Of a DNA stretch of 7,199 bases, positions 5,920 to 7,199 are shown one piece after another (position 1 is the first letter of the stretch; every line of letters starts with the position of its first letter). The translations under genes and the position numbers were made by a program. The DNA is from Desulfobacterales bacterium (GTDB lineage: Bacteria; Desulfobacterota; Desulfobulbia; Desulfobulbales; BM004): contig JAAXQI010000082.1 in assembly GCA_012974315.1 (NCBI GenBank), positions 1-7,199 of the forward strand, written 5' to 3'. The notes beneath the pieces are model-generated. The model saw only the letters and a program-made list of their open reading frames with translations. It had not been told where the DNA came from and made no database searches.

Positions 5920-7199
5920 TTACTTTGTGACCTTGAATTTTTTCGCATCAATTTCGTACTGGTGAATTTTATAGTTGATAATCCGCAAGCTGGTGTCAAG
6001 CTCCTGGGCTGCCTTTGTCTGGTTGCCGCTGGTTCTTTTCAGTGCTTCGATGATCAGTTCCCGTTCAAAATTTTCAACGGCCCCGGCCAGGGATAGATCC
6101 TGTTTTGAGTTGACACTCTCGGATGTCTGCAGGCTCGGCGGCAGGTGAAAGCTCTTGATGGATTCATCGTCGCAGATGAGCACAGCCCTTTCTATGCAGT
6201 TCTGCAGCTCTCTGACATTTCCCGGCCAGTGGTACTGCAGGAGAAGGTCAATAGCCGGGGTGGAAATACGACGAATCTCTTTATTGTTTTCATCATTGTA
6301 TTTTTTTAGAAAATATTCGGTGAGTAAAAGGATGTCAGTCCTTCTTTCCCGTAAAGGAGGCAGATATATGGGAAAGACGTTGAGGCGGTAGTAGAGATCT
6401 TCGCGAAAGTGCTTCTCTGCCACAGCCTTTTCCAGGTCACGGTTAGTTGCAGTTACCAGCCGCACATCGCACTTGATGGGGCTGATGCCCCCCAGCCGCT
6501 GGAACTCCCGGTCCTGTATAACCTGCAGCAGCTTGACCTGCACCGACGGGCTTAATTCTCCAATTTCATCGAGAAACAGGGTGCCGCCTTCGGCAAGTTC
6601 AAACCGCCCTTTCTTCATAGCGTGGGCACCGGTAAACGCCCCTTTTTCATGGCCGAAGAGTTCGCTTTCCAAAAGGGTTTCAGGCAGGGCGGAACAATTG
6701 ACTACGATGAATGGCTTTTTGGCTCTGCTGCTGTTGTAATGGAGTGCCCTGGCCACAAGGGTTTTGCCGGTGCCGGACTCGCCTCGCAGCAGAACCGTGG
6801 CATTGGAGTCGGAAACCCGGTGCATCATTTCAAACATTTCCTGCATGCGGCTGCTGTTGCCGATAATGTTTGCGACCCTGTATTTTTCCGAAAGCTCTTT
6901 TTTGAGTCCAATGTTTTCCTGGGTCAACCGCTCCCGGTCATCTTTTTCCCCCTGCACCCGCAAAACAGTCTGGGCAATAAGGCCGCTTACAATGGTGAGG
7001 TAACGCAGGTCTTCCTCGTAATTCAGGTCCTCTTTATACTCAAGGTCGATGCTCAGCGCCCCCAAAGTGCGCTTATCGTGCTTTATGGGCACGCAGAGAA
7101 AGGAGTTCTGCTTTTTGTCGATATCGCCCCGTGTACGGGTCCGGTTCAAAAACTGGGATTCCTCCCCAATATGGGGGATAACAATTGGCTGGCCCGTAT
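5920..7199 (-). CDS. nifA: NifA-type sigma-54-dependent transcriptional activator, N-terminus cut by window edge
   Basis: Enhancer-binding protein that drives sigma-54 RNA polymerase by ATP hydrolysis. The frame stays open to base 7199, so the true start lies outside the window; the TTG at 7147-7149 is an internal leucine. Visible parts, N to C: the end of a GAF domain (GQPIVIPHIGEE, then FLNRT and FLCVPIKHD), matching the NifA style; a coiled linker; an AAA+ domain with Walker A GESGTGKT (6760-6783), the sigma-54-contacting GAFTGA (6625-6642), Walker B FLDEIG (6559-6576) and the WPGNVRELQN motif; and a C-terminal Fis-type helix-turn-helix with GNQTKAAQELD and INYKIHQYEI, typical of NifA. The interdomain linker has no cysteines, so the C-x4-C cluster of oxygen-sensitive rhizobial NifA is absent. 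There is no receiver domain in the visible part. Alternatives are VnfA/AnfA or another GAF-type activator. A role for it at the amtB promoter is inference. Confidence 0.82.
   Translation of the reverse strand, partial: TGQPIVIPHIGEESQFLNRTRTRGDIDKKQNSFLCVPIKHDKRTLGALSIDLEYKEDLNYEEDLRYLTIVSGLIAQTVLRVQGEKDDRERLTQENIGLKKELSEKYRVANIIGNSSRMQEMFEMMHRVSDSNATVLLRGESGTGKTLVARALHYNSSRAKKPFIVVNCSALPETLLESELFGHEKGAFTGAHAMKKGRFELAEGGTLFLDEIGELSPSVQVKLLQVIQDREFQRLGGISPIKCDVRLVTATNRDLEKAVAEKHFREDLYYRLNVFPIYLPPLRERRTDILLLTEYFLKKYNDENNKEIRRISTPAIDLLLQYHWPGNVRELQNCIERAVLICDDESIKSFHLPPSLQTSESVNSKQDLSLAGAVENFERELIIEALKRTSGNQTKAAQELDTSLRIINYKIHQYEIDAKKFKVTK

Noticed and set aside
7147..7149. TTG as the start codon of the nifA-like gene
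   Set aside because: The frame continues upstream to the window edge with residues typical of a NifA GAF domain (GQPIVIPHIGEE), and this TTG is the leucine of the FLNRT motif.

Overview
The window holds a compact nitrogen-assimilation and nitrogen-sensing locus. Four genes lie on the + strand in the order amtB, glnB (PII), glnD, glnA. A fifth gene, on the - strand, converges on them and is cut by the right edge; it encodes a NifA-type sigma-54 activator. The proteins point to an anaerobic or microaerobic Gram-negative bacterium, most plausibly a deltaproteobacterium (Desulfobacterota, perhaps a sulfate reducer). The reasons are a GlnD/PII uridylylation pair, a sigma-54 promoter, a NifA-like regulator without the oxygen-sensing cysteine cluster, and an alpha-type glutamine synthetase resembling that of Bacillus. 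The taxonomic placement is inference from gene content and protein style, not from a search.

Layout: 1-180 is a regulatory leader. It has a good sigma-54 (-24/-12) element at 98-112 and two perfect 14-bp palindromes on either side of it. amtB (181-1401, GTG start), glnB (1444-1782) and glnD (1803-4421, GTG start) follow with gaps of 42 and 20 bases and no visible terminator, so they probably form one transcript. A 99-base gap precedes glnA (4521-5849), again without a terminator, so glnA may be read from the same promoter. A near-perfect bidirectional hairpin terminator at 5871-5900 separates glnA from the convergent nifA-like gene (stop at 5920, running off the window at 7199).

How the genes work together (family knowledge plus inference): AmtB conducts ammonium into the cell. 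Glutamine synthetase fixes it into glutamine. GlnD senses glutamine through its ACT domains and adds or removes UMP on Tyr51 of PII. PII in turn binds and blocks AmtB, and may control the NifA-type activator. NifA or NtrC acting at the sigma-54 promoter would close the loop. The glutamine synthetase lacks the adenylylation sequence context, so GlnD/PII here probably does not act through GlnE-type modification of this enzyme.

I see no mobile element, CRISPR array, tRNA or rRNA, and no unknown protein family. The interest lies in the gene arrangement and regulation, not in a new system.
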